From IMG/VR virus record IMGVR_UViG_3300011114_000127, positions 1 to 35,496 of that record: a DNA stretch of 35,496 nt; one strand, written 5' to 3'. Below are positions 21,762-30,350 of this stretch, one piece after another (the first letter of the stretch is position 1; each line of letters opens with the position of its first letter). Source of the stretch: a virus. A program made the position numbers and the translations under genes. Below the pieces are notes generated by a model. That model did not search any database, was not told the DNA's origin, and saw nothing but the letters and a program-made list of their open reading frames with translations.

Positions 21762-22966
21762 AAAAAGAACAATTGTTGGAGGCGGTTGAAGCTTTTAATA
21801 AGACAGGAAGTGAAACCAAAGCGGCAGAATTACTAGGCATTAAACGAGCTTGTTTGCAAGGTAGATTGAAAGCGGCAAAGCTTCAAAATATGTTGACCGC
21901 ATTACCACCTGAAACACAACTCCCACCTGAAATAGCATTAAAAGACAAAATAAGAACGCTTGAAGCACAAATTGCTTCATTTAATCGTGATGTGTTAAGT
22001 GAGAATTATGTTAAATCTAAAATTCTCAAAATGGCTGAAAAGAAACCATCACCTCCTAGTTGGTTACTTAAGCCCACATCTAGCAAATCTGCTCCAGGCG
22101 TTCCTACTCTTTTTGCTTCAGATTGGCATTGGGGCGAAAATGTTGACCCTAATCAAATTAATAACGTTAACTCATACAACATGAAAATAGCCCATAAACG
22201 TGCTAAACGCATGATTGAAGTGGCTATTGATCTATTAAATAATCATATGGTCAATCCTAAATATCCAGGCATCGTATTTGCTTTAGGAGGCGATATGGTG
22301 TCAGGCGATATACATGAGGAATTAATGGCTACCAATGATGCAGAGATTATGCCTGTGGTTATAGACTTGTTTGGTGTGCTAATTTGGTGCATAGAAACCC
22401 TAGCCAATCACTTTGGTCGTGTGTTTGTGCCATGCGTAGGCGGTAACCATGGCCGCAATACTCACAAGATTAGAAATAAAGGCAGGAACTTTACTTCTTT
22501 TGATTGGTTAACCTATCAATTCTTGGCCAAGCACTTTGAGTCGGATAAACGAGTATCATTCTTAATACCTGACGGCCCTGACGCTATCTATGCAGTTTAC
22601 AATCATAAATACCTATTAACTCATGGCGATCAGTTTAGAGGTGGTGACGGTGTTATTGGTGCATTAGGCCCTATTATTCGTGGTGACCACAAGAAACGAT
22701 CAAGAAATGCTCAAATTGACATGGAATATGACACTATGATTATTGGTCACTTTCATCAACTTATTCAGTTAGAAAGATTGATTGTCAACGGATCATTAAA
22801 AGGGTATTGTGAGTATGCCTATAGCAATAACTTTGGATTTGAACCTCCAAGACAAGCTTTATGGATAACGCACCCATATCATGGCATTACTTTTTCAATG
22901 CCTGTCAATGTGGATGTATCTTTTGAAAATTCAGATAAATCAGAATGGGTTAGCTGGAAAGGTTAA
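21752..22966 (+). CDS. HTH-metallophosphoesterase fusion protein
   Basis: 404 residues. Residues 1-43 form an HTH (FNKTGSETKAAELLGIKRAC...LKAAK), followed by a coiled linker (about 61-96). The catalytic domain is calcineurin-like: DWHWGE (124-129; D-x-H), GGDMVSGD (179-186), GGNHGR (230-235; the usual GNHD/E is GNHG), THGDQFRGG (290-298) and GHFH (332-335). These give a two-metal site. It likely cleaves phosphodiesters in nucleic acid. HTH-metallophosphoesterase proteins are widespread in phages; the substrate is unknown. It sits after lysis and recombination genes and 2 bp before a SprT-like gene. The fold is firm. Confidence 0.88.
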   Translation: MPLKKEQLLEAVEAFNKTGSETKAAELLGIKRACLQGRLKAAKLQNMLTALPPETQLPPEIALKDKIRTLEAQIASFNRDVLSENYVKSKILKMAEKKPSPPSWLLKPTSSKSAPGVPTLFASDWHWGENVDPNQINNVNSYNMKIAHKRAKRMIEVAIDLLNNHMVNPKYPGIVFALGGDMVSGDIHEELMATNDAEIMPVVIDLFGVLIWCIETLANHFGRVFVPCVGGNHGRNTHKIRNKGRNFTSFDWLTYQFLAKHFESDKRVSFLIPDGPDAIYAVYNHKYLLTHGDQFRGGDGVIGALGPIIRGDHKKRSRNAQIDMEYDTMIIGHFHQLIQLERLIVNGSLKGYCEYAYSNNFGFEPPRQALWITHPYHGITFSMPVNVDVSFENSDKSEWVSWKG

Positions 22967-22968
22967 AA

Positions 22969-23313
22969 ATGTCATTATTAAACGCTAAATATATTTCAGC
23001 TCTCTATTCAGCGTTTAGACTTATGCCTCCGTTTGACCGATATGATTTACCACCAGCCTCAAAAATAGAATGGAAGATAATTAATGACCCAGCGGCTTAT
23101 GGTTATTTTCATGCTGATCCAAATTTAAAAATTGAAATATCCAAAGGTCGTTGTTTGCATTTTTCTACCATATCCGAAACGCTTTTACATGAAATGTGTC
23201 ATTTAGCACTTTATAATCGTGGCTATAAGCATTGGGATGCTCATGGTAAGGTTTTTTATAAATTGGCAGACAAAGTATCCAACCTTTATGGATTTGACCC
23301 TAAACGCCTTTAA
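22969..23313 (+). CDS. SprT-like metalloprotein
   Basis: 114 residues, short for SprT/SPRTN proteins. The zinc-metallopeptidase motif HEMCH (74-78) within TLLHEMCHLALYNRG is followed by DAHGKVFYKLADK (90-102) with a likely third ligand His at 92. No C-terminal zinc ribbon is present. SprT-like proteases act on DNA-protein crosslinks in cells; in phages the substrate is unknown. It begins 2 bp after the metallophosphoesterase stop. Confidence 0.82.
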   Translation: MSLLNAKYISALYSAFRLMPPFDRYDLPPASKIEWKIINDPAAYGYFHADPNLKIEISKGRCLHFSTISETLLHEMCHLALYNRGYKHWDAHGKVFYKLADKVSNLYGFDPKRL

Positions 23314-23326
23314 AATGCGTTTTAGG
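23299..23326 (+). promoter_or_regulatory. Hairpin over the SprT-like stop codon
   Basis: CCTAAACGC (23299-23307) pairs with GCGTTTTAGG (23317-23326) with one bulged base. A T-run appears only 10 nt later (CTTTTTT), so it may be a weak attenuator or an mRNA-stability hairpin ahead of the last rightward gene. Confidence 0.35.
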
Positions 23327-23352
23327 CATATATTACTTTTTTAAGGTTAATT

Positions 23353-23613
23353 ATGGGCAAAATATTAGATATTTTAGAAGAACGTGAAGCAACTCATGGC
23401 GATTTTGAAATGAAAGCTATATTTATTCAAGAAATCATGGAAAACATATCAGGATTATATGCTTGGGAAGATATGAACGCAGATCAACGTGAGGCTATCC
23501 ACATGATTTTAGTTAAGTTAAGCCGTATTTTATATGGAAATGCTAACCATGCAGATCATTGGGATGATATTGCAGGTTATGCCACTTTAATATCAGAGCG
23601 ACTTAAAAAATAA
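23353..23613 (+). CDS. DUF6378-like protein (86 aa)
   Basis: MGKILDILEEREATHGDFEM begins a helical protein with LYAWEDMNADQREAIHMILV and KLSRILYGNANHADHWDDIAGYATL. The R--THG-F and L-Ri--G-----DhW-DiaGY-tL patterns match the DUF6378 family found in phages, which resembles MazG-type nucleotide hydrolases in fold pattern (my inference). The start ATG follows AAGGTTAATT. It is the last gene of the rightward unit. Biochemical role unproven. Confidence 0.8.
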   Translation: MGKILDILEEREATHGDFEMKAIFIQEIMENISGLYAWEDMNADQREAIHMILVKLSRILYGNANHADHWDDIAGYATLISERLKK

Positions 23614-23684
23614 AAAGACTAATTTGTAAGATTAAGTTATTGATTTGTTTGATAAAACAGGCATTTTTAAACGGAACAAGATGT

Positions 23685-23710
23685 AAAAAAAATGTATAGT
23701 ATATTATACA
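23685..23710 (-). terminator. AT-rich terminator at the end of the leftward late unit
   Basis: On the minus strand a TGTATA/TATACA stem (23705-23710 with 23693-23698) is followed by eight Ts (complement of 23685-23692). The stem is weak but the T-run is long and sits just after the last leftward gene. The rest of the 107-bp gap back to 23614 shows no clear rightward terminator. Confidence 0.6.
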
Positions 23711-23720
23711 AAAAGTTACA

Positions 23721-23951
23721 CTAATAGTTACTTTTCAAAACACTATGTCTTACATTAAAACGCATTTCCTCCCACCACCATGTGCGTCTATATTTTCTAT
23801 ATTGATTTGACCATCTTTCATACTTGCTTAATCTGCGAATCTTTATAGTTCTAGGTTTAGTTCCTATCCACCCAACAACTCTATAAATAATCATTACCAA
23901 TAACAAATAATATATTCTGAAAGTATATGGAGAGGCAAATAGCACATACAT
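23721..23951 (-). CDS. Possible small membrane-anchored protein (76 aa)
   Basis: MYVLFASPYTFRIYYLLLVM and the following residues form one hydrophobic segment (about 10-29), then a strongly basic tail (KPRTIKIRRLSKYERW, RKYRRTWWWEEMRF). One transmembrane segment with a basic cytoplasmic tail is likely. No clear ribosome site precedes the ATG, and an in-frame stop lies three codons upstream. It is followed by a terminator. It could be a late membrane or lysis accessory; moderately supported. Confidence 0.45.
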   Translation of the reverse strand: MYVLFASPYTFRIYYLLLVMIIYRVVGWIGTKPRTIKIRRLSKYERWSNQYRKYRRTWWWEEMRFNVRHSVLKSNY

Positions 23952-24003
23952 ACCAAGCTAATGCTAATAGTAAACGCAACAAATACGTCAAAAAAGTTAT
24001 CCA

Positions 24004-24174
24004 CTATTTCTTTGGATGAGCACGACTCATTGGCATCTTTTCGTGCATTTTTAATTCACGAGATAACTTTTCAACTTTAGCCTTTTCGTGTTCCCAATCC
24101 TTCATAATTTGCATTTCTTTTTTCTCGTGACGGATTGAAGGTTCACACTTTTCTACTTTCATATTTGTAGCCAT
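24004..24174 (-). CDS. Small charged protein in lysis region (56 aa)
   Basis: MATNMKVEKCEPSIRHEKKE then IMKDWEHEKAKVEKLSRELK: highly charged and helical, probably a coiled coil, ending MPMSRAHPKK. The start ATG follows AAAGGATAAATT and lies 3 bp after the M15 peptidase stop. No family recognised. Good ribosome site and tight spacing support expression. Confidence 0.65.
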   Translation of the reverse strand: MATNMKVEKCEPSIRHEKKEMQIMKDWEHEKAKVEKLSRELKMHEKMPMSRAHPKK

Positions 24175-24177
24175 AAT

Positions 24178-24618
24178 TTATCCTTTAAAAGTTCTTGTTC
24201 CTGATTTATCAATTACTAATTTTTGTAGTCGTGGTTTCGCATCATCCTCTGCAAAGCCAATATGACACCATCTATCATATTCCAAAATAACTTGATCGTA
24301 TTGTATATTAGAGGAAACAATAGCACGCACAATATCAAGGGGAGTGCCAAAAGAAGGACTAATAATGTCAGCAGCCAATCCCTTAATATGAGATGAGGTG
24401 GGCTTACTTCCCAACAAAGCATTAACGGCCAAACAACGATAAGCACTATTAATATGTATAGGTTTTCCAAGTAATCGCCTCACGCTTTCTAAATTCAATG
24501 CTAATGATTTTAAATTGTTTAATACTTTAGGGTCAGTAGGTGTATTGTCAATACCATTACGATCCGCTATTTCGGAAGCGTATAGTTCCTCAAAAGTAAA
24601 ATGTTGCGTTAAGTTCAT
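24178..24618 (-). CDS. Peptidase M15 endolysin
   Basis: 146 residues. FTFEELYASEIADRNGIDN (8-26) is followed by HINSAYRCLAVNALLGSKPT (55-74), SSHIKGLAADI (75-85, zinc ligands His77 and Asp84), and a later WCHIGF (117-122, His119) with Glu113 as the likely catalytic base. This is the Peptidase_M15_3 type, which cuts peptide cross-links in peptidoglycan. No signal peptide is present, so export depends on the holin. It overlaps the holin gene by 4 bp in ATGA style. Confidence 0.9.
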   Translation of the reverse strand: MNLTQHFTFEELYASEIADRNGIDNTPTDPKVLNNLKSLALNLESVRRLLGKPIHINSAYRCLAVNALLGSKPTSSHIKGLAADIISPSFGTPLDIVRAIVSSNIQYDQVILEYDRWCHIGFAEDDAKPRLQKLVIDKSGTRTFKG

Positions 24619-25004
24619 TTCTTTAATTTTTCAACAGTTCTTAAAGTTCCCATACCTAATAGACCTAAAAGAACAGTTAAAAGAGTGTCCATTTGAAAAG
24701 GCACAAGAATAGGTTGTTGTCCGCATAACATGAGAAAGTAGTTGAATAAGGGTAAAATGACGAAGTGGAGTCCAAAGGCAATGGAACATATCCAGCCAAC
24801 AGAAGGCCTCCAACCTGATTTAAAAAAGCTGTCAGATTGTGCTTCAATAGCATTAACTTTAATCTGTTCAATGGCAAGCTGAAACTCCTGTCCTGCTAGT
24901 AATATTTCTAATTGTTCTTGTGCTTCTTTGCGTTTGTTTGTATCAGGAATAACTTTTTCTAATACAGAACCTACAATACTAATAACTGAATCAACAATTC
25001 CCAT
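24615..25004 (-). CDS. Three-segment holin (GTA_holin_3TM-like)
   Basis: 129 residues. The N-terminal half is a soluble amphipathic region (KEAQEQLEILLAGQEFQLAI). The hydrophobic part begins at GWRPSVGWICSIAFGLHFVI (about 69-88), continues LPLFNYFLMLCG, and ends DTLLTVLLGLLGMGTLRTVE. The RPSvGW and GLLGMGtLRTvEK motifs match the 3TM holin family of gene-transfer agents and phages. It permeabilises the membrane for the M15 enzyme. It starts in a TAATG overlap with the preceding gene's stop. Confidence 0.88.
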   Translation of the reverse strand: MGIVDSVISIVGSVLEKVIPDTNKRKEAQEQLEILLAGQEFQLAIEQIKVNAIEAQSDSFFKSGWRPSVGWICSIAFGLHFVILPLFNYFLMLCGQQPILVPFQMDTLLTVLLGLLGMGTLRTVEKLKK

Positions 25005-25240
25005 TATTTTTTATCGGCTTTTGACTCTAGTTTATCAAAGAGGCGTTCTAGGATATTTTCAATCTTATCAAAACGAGATGCAATATCTACTTTTTTCACA
25101 TAGTGTTCAGATACATTTAATTCTAAATCTGATACGTCTTGTTTTAATTGTTGTGTGGCATCCCACAGTTGTCTTGCAAACCAACCAATTGCTGTTAAAC
25201 CCACACCTAAAAATATATTAAATAAAGATTGAAAGTCCAT
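25004..25240 (-). CDS. Membrane-anchored coiled-coil protein (lysis region)
   Basis: 78 residues. A single hydrophobic segment (FNIFLGVGLTAIGWFARQLW, 7-26) is followed by a coiled coil (DATQQLKQDVSDLELNVSEH, then DKIENILERLFDKLESKADK). Such proteins next to holins are common in phages; an inner-membrane spanin-like or holin-associated role is possible, but no Rz signature or lipoprotein partner is seen. Stop/start coupled to the holin. Confidence 0.75.
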   Translation of the reverse strand: MDFQSLFNIFLGVGLTAIGWFARQLWDATQQLKQDVSDLELNVSEHYVKKVDIASRFDKIENILERLFDKLESKADKK

Positions 25241-25247
25241 GATAGTC

Positions 25248-25991
25248 CTATGATTTCATAATGTAGCAAAGTGCATAATATGGAGGTAAGTTAGCGTTAG
25301 TGCCACTTGTTCCTGTTGTGGAGTTGGTTGTAGCAACTGTAACACCTGTTGTAGCAGTAGATGTTGTAAGTGTTGCACCACCTGTTGCTGGCAATGAACC
25401 ACCACCTGATACAGTTCCGTTTTGCGATGATTGATTAGAAGCTGTAACTGTATGATTGTGACCTGCATCTGTTACAACTGAAGTTGCTGTATGAGTATGA
25501 GATACAACAATTGCATCTGCACTACCGCCTGTTGCATTAACTGCATAAGCGTCACCAGCACCAACTAAAAATCTGTTTCTTAAATCAGGAGTTCCATTTG
25601 AACCGTCACATAAATAATAACCTGAAGGAATAGAACCTACTGAACCTGACCATAAAAGAATCATGCCTGAAGGCACAGTAGATGATGATGTAGGAATAGT
25701 TCCTAAAATACCGTAGATGTTGTCATAGGTATAAATTAAAACGTCATTAGAGTCTTTTAAAACTAACTTGTAGTTATAGCCATAAGTTAACCATAATTCA
25801 CTAGGAAGTTTGCCGTCAGAACCTAAAATGATTGGATTAGAGTTAGCAACTGTGCCATCAATAGTTGTATAGCTTGCAAGTGGAGTAGATGAACCAGCTT
25901 GATAAGTATATAACTTGCCACCTGCTAAAGGTAAGCCTGTCGTGCCTAAAAAGCTAATTCCGTTTCCTATTGGTGATAGATTGACTGACAT
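25248..25991 (-). CDS. Short tail fibre with phage tail-collar domain
   Basis: 247 residues. The N-terminal virion-binding part (MSVNLSPIGNGISFLGTTGL) leads into PLAGGKLYTYQAGSSTPLASYTT-type repeats. The C-terminal collar domain (about 105-247) has PSGMILLWSGSV, GYYLCDGSNGTPDLRNRFL, SHTHT and HNHTV, and ends NLPPYYALCYIMKS, the phage_collar/short-fibre signature with metal-binding His pairs. Gene order: after ejection protein, before lysis genes. It probably forms an additional fibre or spike. The start follows GGAAAATAAA. Confidence 0.88.
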   Translation of the reverse strand: MSVNLSPIGNGISFLGTTGLPLAGGKLYTYQAGSSTPLASYTTIDGTVANSNPIILGSDGKLPSELWLTYGYNYKLVLKDSNDVLIYTYDNIYGILGTIPTSSSTVPSGMILLWSGSVGSIPSGYYLCDGSNGTPDLRNRFLVGAGDAYAVNATGGSADAIVVSHTHTATSVVTDAGHNHTVTASNQSSQNGTVSGGGSLPATGGATLTTSTATTGVTVATTNSTTGTSGTNANLPPYYALCYIMKS

Positions 25992-25992
25992 T

Positions 25993-28224
25993 TTATTTTC
26001 CTATATCTGAAAGTTTTGTTTTTGGTTGAGGATTTAAAGATTTTTTAACTTCTTTAGCCATTTTTCTTTGGCTTAATACTTGCGCAGCAGGCTCTACAAC
26101 AGCACCAACAACAGGTATGCGTCTTACTAATTCACCACCGTATTGTTTAACCATTGAGCCTAAAGCTGTTGCAGTATTTGATTCATTTACAAAAGAGCCA
26201 CGAGGTCTAGCTTCTACAATTTTTGCAACTTCCGCTAAATCTTTTAATTGTTTTGCGTTTTCACCAAATAAAGCGTCTAGTTTTTTGTTTACATCAAGAT
26301 TGCCAATTTCTTTTTGAAATTTAGCTGTGCTAAAGTTTCCGCTAGCATCTGTAGAATTTCTAATAATATAATCCATTGTGCCTGAACGTAAATGTTCTAA
26401 TGCCACAGGATCATTTTTAAGTAAATCAACAGATTTTATAAAGTCTGCATTTTTTGATCTTATAACAAAATTTTGTATAAAGTCTTTGCTGTCAGCAGAT
26501 TCATTTAAAACTTTACTATATAAAGGATTTGATTTTTCAAGATCAAAGTCAGCTTTTGCAACTTTTCTAGCGTTGTCAGCTAATGCTTTTAATGCAACGT
26601 CACCTTCTTGCATAGGCAAGTTTTCTAATTGATCTCTTACCACTCCTAATACATGTTTAGCATTACCGTCACCTGCTCTGTCTGCTTTACGCATTTCAGC
26701 CGCTAGGTCAGAGCGTAGGTTTTCAAATAAATTAAAGTTCATTTGTTTTGAACCTGATTCATACGCTTCTATTTTGTTTTTAATAGTGATTGGTAAGTAA
26801 TCTAATCTGTCTTCCTCTTTTAATTTTTCAATGGTATTTTTAGCAAATTTTTGACCATCAATAGGAAATTTACCGCCAGCCGCATCTTCTAATGCTTTGT
26901 AAGCTTCTTGAGTTTTTGTTTTGTTAGCTTCTTTAATAGATTTAACTGAATCAATTAAATTTTGAGCATCTGCAACGTAATCTGTAGTTGTAATGTTAGG
27001 CGCTACATTTTGCTTAATAATATTAGCGTTTTCTTGAAGCGCTCTGTTTTGCTCATTAAAACGTTCTGCATGTTTTTCTTTAAAGCCACGCTCATTACGT
27101 TCACGAGAAATTAATACAGGGTCTTGTGCAGCTTGACCTGCTGTTAATTCTACAGGCACAGGTAATTCTGAAGCTTTTTTAAGTCTAATGTCGTGCAATA
27201 CATCTTCAGATATTTGTGATTTAAACTCTTTAGGTGGTTCTACGCCTGTTTCTTCTGCCTTACGTTTAGCAAATTGACCTGCCATAGTTTCATCAATAGC
27301 GCTGACAGGTTTACCCTTAATTTTGCTATATACTTTAGCACCAGCTTCAGGCACAACAAACGATCCTGCATTAATTATATTTTGCACGTCTTCAGGAGCC
27401 ATACCTGTGTTTTTAGCAATCCAATTTGCACCTTTTTCAACGTTTCTGCCAATAAATTCCATAATTTTATTTACAGGTGCATTTGCATACTCTTCAGTTC
27501 CAGCAAGGCCTGTCATTTTTCCAAATGGGCTTTTAAACCCTTCAGAATAAACATCTGCAATTTTTCTAGCTTCTTCAGGTGTCTTTTTTAATCCATATCG
27601 TGCAGATGTATAAGCACCAATATCTGCCGCTGTTGCAGCTAAATTAGGAATAACATCTGCTAATGCAGTTGTTGAAGCGCCAACTGTAGTTTTTTGTGGT
27701 TGTGGAGCTACTGATTTAATAATTTCTTCTCTAGTGGGTTTAGCTTTTACTTTTTGTGCTTCAGCCTGAACAGTAGGTTCAGGAGTTTGTGTTAAGAAAT
27801 TAACAAACTCGTCTGTTGATTGTGCTTGTGGTTGTCCTGTTTGTGCTTGAGGTGAGCCTTTTAATTTTTTAAGGCCTTGCTCTTGTAAAATAATAGGGCC
27901 ACTAATAATGTGACGAATAGTAGGATTAGAAAGGTCAATTTCTTCATCAGGTTTTAGTCCTGTTCTTTGAGATACATTTTTAATATAAGCTTCTGTATCA
28001 TTTTCAGAAGGTGGCGCCCATCTAGATATAACTTCTCGTAATGTTTTTACTTTATGTTTTGATCCGTAAATTCTTAATTGGTCATCAACAGCTTTAATAC
28101 CTTCTTCAGGCGTAGCATATTGTTGAAAACCTGTAGTGCTACCAACAGGTCTTATATTGCCAACATTTGTAGGCACAGGTGATTTATTTGCACCGCCTGT
28201 TAAGAATTGAACGAACTCATCCAT
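25993..28224 (-). CDS. Large internal virion / ejection protein (743 aa)
   Basis: The N-terminal 125 residues (VGNIRPVGSTTGFQQYATPE, DQLRIYGSKHKVKTLREVIS, RWAPPSENDTEAYIKNVSQR) form a recurrent phage structural domain resembling lysozyme/transglycosylase-associated modules. A Gln/Pro-rich linker (about 125-180) follows. The rest is largely alpha-helical with long coiled segments, and ends GSMVKQYGGELVRRIPVVGA and KKSLNPQPKTKLSDIGK. Composition and place (after two other putative ejection proteins) fit a protein ejected with DNA, possibly digesting or crossing the wall. No glycosidase active site can be proven by eye. Confidence 0.75.
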   Translation of the reverse strand: MDEFVQFLTGGANKSPVPTNVGNIRPVGSTTGFQQYATPEEGIKAVDDQLRIYGSKHKVKTLREVISRWAPPSENDTEAYIKNVSQRTGLKPDEEIDLSNPTIRHIISGPIILQEQGLKKLKGSPQAQTGQPQAQSTDEFVNFLTQTPEPTVQAEAQKVKAKPTREEIIKSVAPQPQKTTVGASTTALADVIPNLAATAADIGAYTSARYGLKKTPEEARKIADVYSEGFKSPFGKMTGLAGTEEYANAPVNKIMEFIGRNVEKGANWIAKNTGMAPEDVQNIINAGSFVVPEAGAKVYSKIKGKPVSAIDETMAGQFAKRKAEETGVEPPKEFKSQISEDVLHDIRLKKASELPVPVELTAGQAAQDPVLISRERNERGFKEKHAERFNEQNRALQENANIIKQNVAPNITTTDYVADAQNLIDSVKSIKEANKTKTQEAYKALEDAAGGKFPIDGQKFAKNTIEKLKEEDRLDYLPITIKNKIEAYESGSKQMNFNLFENLRSDLAAEMRKADRAGDGNAKHVLGVVRDQLENLPMQEGDVALKALADNARKVAKADFDLEKSNPLYSKVLNESADSKDFIQNFVIRSKNADFIKSVDLLKNDPVALEHLRSGTMDYIIRNSTDASGNFSTAKFQKEIGNLDVNKKLDALFGENAKQLKDLAEVAKIVEARPRGSFVNESNTATALGSMVKQYGGELVRRIPVVGAVVEPAAQVLSQRKMAKEVKKSLNPQPKTKLSDIGK

Positions 28225-29582
28225 TATAGTGAACCTGTTTCCTCAAGTTTTTTAATGTTCATGTATTTTTCAATAAAAGCTTTACGTTCTTTTTCACTTT
28301 TAGGAAATAATCTAGCTTTAGCTGCTTCTTTTTCTTTAGGTGTTAAATCAGGGTCTTTAGCTATATTGTATAGCTCAAATATTTTAGAGTCTGCGTTTTT
28401 AGTCCACATTTGTTGAAATGCTTTAAAATTATTATCGCCAAATCTAGAGCTAAACTTTTGAGCCGCAGTAGCTTTTAAATCAAGTTCAGTCATGTCGGCT
28501 TGCGCTCTGTTAATAATGTTTAATAATACTTTAGGCGGATATGTTTCATCGCCATTAGCCATTCTAGTTAATTGTTGACCTGCAACGGTATCTAATGATC
28601 CGCCTTTAGCTTGAATATTAGATATTTGAACGTTTGCCAAATCTTTAGATAATTGTTTATATTTAACGCCCATTTCTGTGCCAAGAAATGTGGATATATT
28701 TCTACCTGTCATTCCTAAAAATCCAGCACCTTGCGCCCATTCTTCTTTTTCTAACTCTTTAGCAACTTGTTTGGCTTCATTAAGATTGCGGCGATCAGTA
28801 GTCAAATTAGATTGACGATCAACTAATATATTTCTATTTTTAAATCCTGATTCTTGATCTGCTTTTTCAGTAGGTGCATAAGGTGTAATAGTTGTTGGTG
28901 TTCTTACAGGATATGGTAATTTTTCAGGTTGACTGTAAACAGGTTTGCTCATGTTTTCTACAGTTGCACCTGCTCTTGATGTATCTGTTGCAGGCATATT
29001 TTCATTTGTGCCTCTTGGTGCATTATCAACTTGAGGCAATTGTGTAGGATACACGCCACCTGGAGCTAATTTATCTAATTGGCTTTGAGCGCCAATAGCT
29101 TTAGTTAAGTTACCTGCAAGCCATGCTCTATAAGCTGTAACGTCACCTTTTTCAGGTAAGCCTGCTAAAGATTGGTTTAATGATTGTTCATTACCGCCTG
29201 CATTTTTATTAATTTCAGTAGCACGAGCAACAATGTCGTCACGAGTTAAATCAGGTTTAGTGATTAAAGTAGAAATATTTTGAATAATGTTTTCAGTATG
29301 TTTTCTAGTATTTTCTAATTGTTGTGTGTTTAATTGTGTGCCAGCAGACTCTGTAATATATTGCTGTTGTTTAATTTTAGGGCCTAAAGTCTTTTTAGCT
29401 AACTCTTCTGCGGCTAAATTTTGCTCTAATACAGATTGAGCTTGTTGTAGTTCAATAGGATTAAGTTTTTGTTTTTGTTTATACTCTTGAATTCCACGAG
29501 CTGTGTTTAGCATTTCACCTAAAGACATACCTTGAGGCGTGTTAACTTTTAAAGCAATGCTTGGGTCTATATTAAAAGCCAT
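28224..29582 (-). CDS. Internal virion / DNA ejection protein (452 aa)
   Basis: Helical and Gln/Lys-rich: SIALKVNTPQGMSLGEMLNT, then a long coil (KQKQKLNPIELQQAQSVLEQ). A Pro/Thr-rich linker (about 180-245) leads to a second helical part with EEWAQGAGFLGMTGRNIST and QISNIQAKGGSLDTVAGQQL. This matches the arrangement of P22 gp20/gp16-type ejection proteins by position and composition, not by a firm motif. Its stop and the next ATG overlap (TAATG). Confidence 0.7.
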   Translation of the reverse strand: MAFNIDPSIALKVNTPQGMSLGEMLNTARGIQEYKQKQKLNPIELQQAQSVLEQNLAAEELAKKTLGPKIKQQQYITESAGTQLNTQQLENTRKHTENIIQNISTLITKPDLTRDDIVARATEINKNAGGNEQSLNQSLAGLPEKGDVTAYRAWLAGNLTKAIGAQSQLDKLAPGGVYPTQLPQVDNAPRGTNENMPATDTSRAGATVENMSKPVYSQPEKLPYPVRTPTTITPYAPTEKADQESGFKNRNILVDRQSNLTTDRRNLNEAKQVAKELEKEEWAQGAGFLGMTGRNISTFLGTEMGVKYKQLSKDLANVQISNIQAKGGSLDTVAGQQLTRMANGDETYPPKVLLNIINRAQADMTELDLKATAAQKFSSRFGDNNFKAFQQMWTKNADSKIFELYNIAKDPDLTPKEKEAAKARLFPKSEKERKAFIEKYMNIKKLEETGSL

Positions 29583-29591
29583 GATTTATCC

Positions 29592-30350
29592 TTATTGTCC
29601 TAAAATGCGACTTAATGCAAATGTGTTTCCTGCGTTTTGTAAAGCACCTGACCATGCGTTAGCTGCACCTACTTGACCAGCCGCTTGAGCTGCTGCGCCA
29701 CCTGTAGCTAAATTAGCCACATTAGTTCCATAGTTTTGAGCGGCTTGATTTACTTGTTGTTGTGAAGTTTGACCAATACCTGCAATACCAGCTAAAGTAT
29801 TGTAAATATTGCCACGTTGTGTTTGAAATTGATTAAACGCATTACCATAGGCATTTTGTGCAAAGTTTTGAGTGTAATCTTGCATTCCTTGTAGCGCATT
29901 ACCGCCTACAAGGCCTCCTAGCGCATTTTGTTGACGGCTTAAGGCTTGTTGCCCTTGTCCTAACTGAAATGCGTAATTAGGCGCTAAATATTGGTTTAAG
30001 TCCTGATTGGTAAATTGTTGGGTAAGGTAACCTGTTCCCATACCTGTTCCAATTGGTTTGCCTTCTGCGTCATATTTAGTATATTGACCTGGCATCATTG
30101 CGCCAATTTGATTTAGTGCGGTATAACCTGTGCCACGATATGGAGCTTGTTGTGCATTTTGTATGTCAAAGATTTCTTTTTGAACGCGAGCCTGTTGAGC
30201 TGCTGCATCGGCTTGAATTTGAGCTGCATCCTCTGCCGCACCTGCTGACATAGCACCGCCAATAAGCGAACCACCAACCATAATAGCGGCTGAAAATGGA
30301 TCGTTATAGCCTGGATGTTTTAAAATACCTACAAATCTTGGATTAAACAT
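29592..30350 (-). CDS. DNA transfer protein, P22 gp7-like
   Basis: 252 residues, Ala/Gln/Gly-rich. An N-terminal hydrophobic glycine segment (AAIMVGGSLIGGAMSAGAAE, 21-40) is typical of gp7-like ejection proteins. A helical AQIQADAAAQQARVQKEIFD follows, then YRGTGYTALNQIGAMMPGQY, and a Gln/Asn-rich C-terminus (QQQVNQAAQNYGTNVANLAT). It likely leaves the virion with DNA and helps span the envelope. It overlaps the previous GNAT-like gene by 8 bp and has AGGTGTAATT ahead of the ATG. Confidence 0.8.
   Translation of the reverse strand: MFNPRFVGILKHPGYNDPFSAAIMVGGSLIGGAMSAGAAEDAAQIQADAAAQQARVQKEIFDIQNAQQAPYRGTGYTALNQIGAMMPGQYTKYDAEGKPIGTGMGTGYLTQQFTNQDLNQYLAPNYAFQLGQGQQALSRQQNALGGLVGGNALQGMQDYTQNFAQNAYGNAFNQFQTQRGNIYNTLAGIAGIGQTSQQQVNQAAQNYGTNVANLATGGAAAQAAGQVGAANAWSGALQNAGNTFALSRILGQ

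Noticed and set aside
25256-25468. 70-codon minus-strand frame inside the collar fibre gene
   Set aside because: Out of frame with the collar domain; low-complexity Gln/Leu product, no ribosome site.
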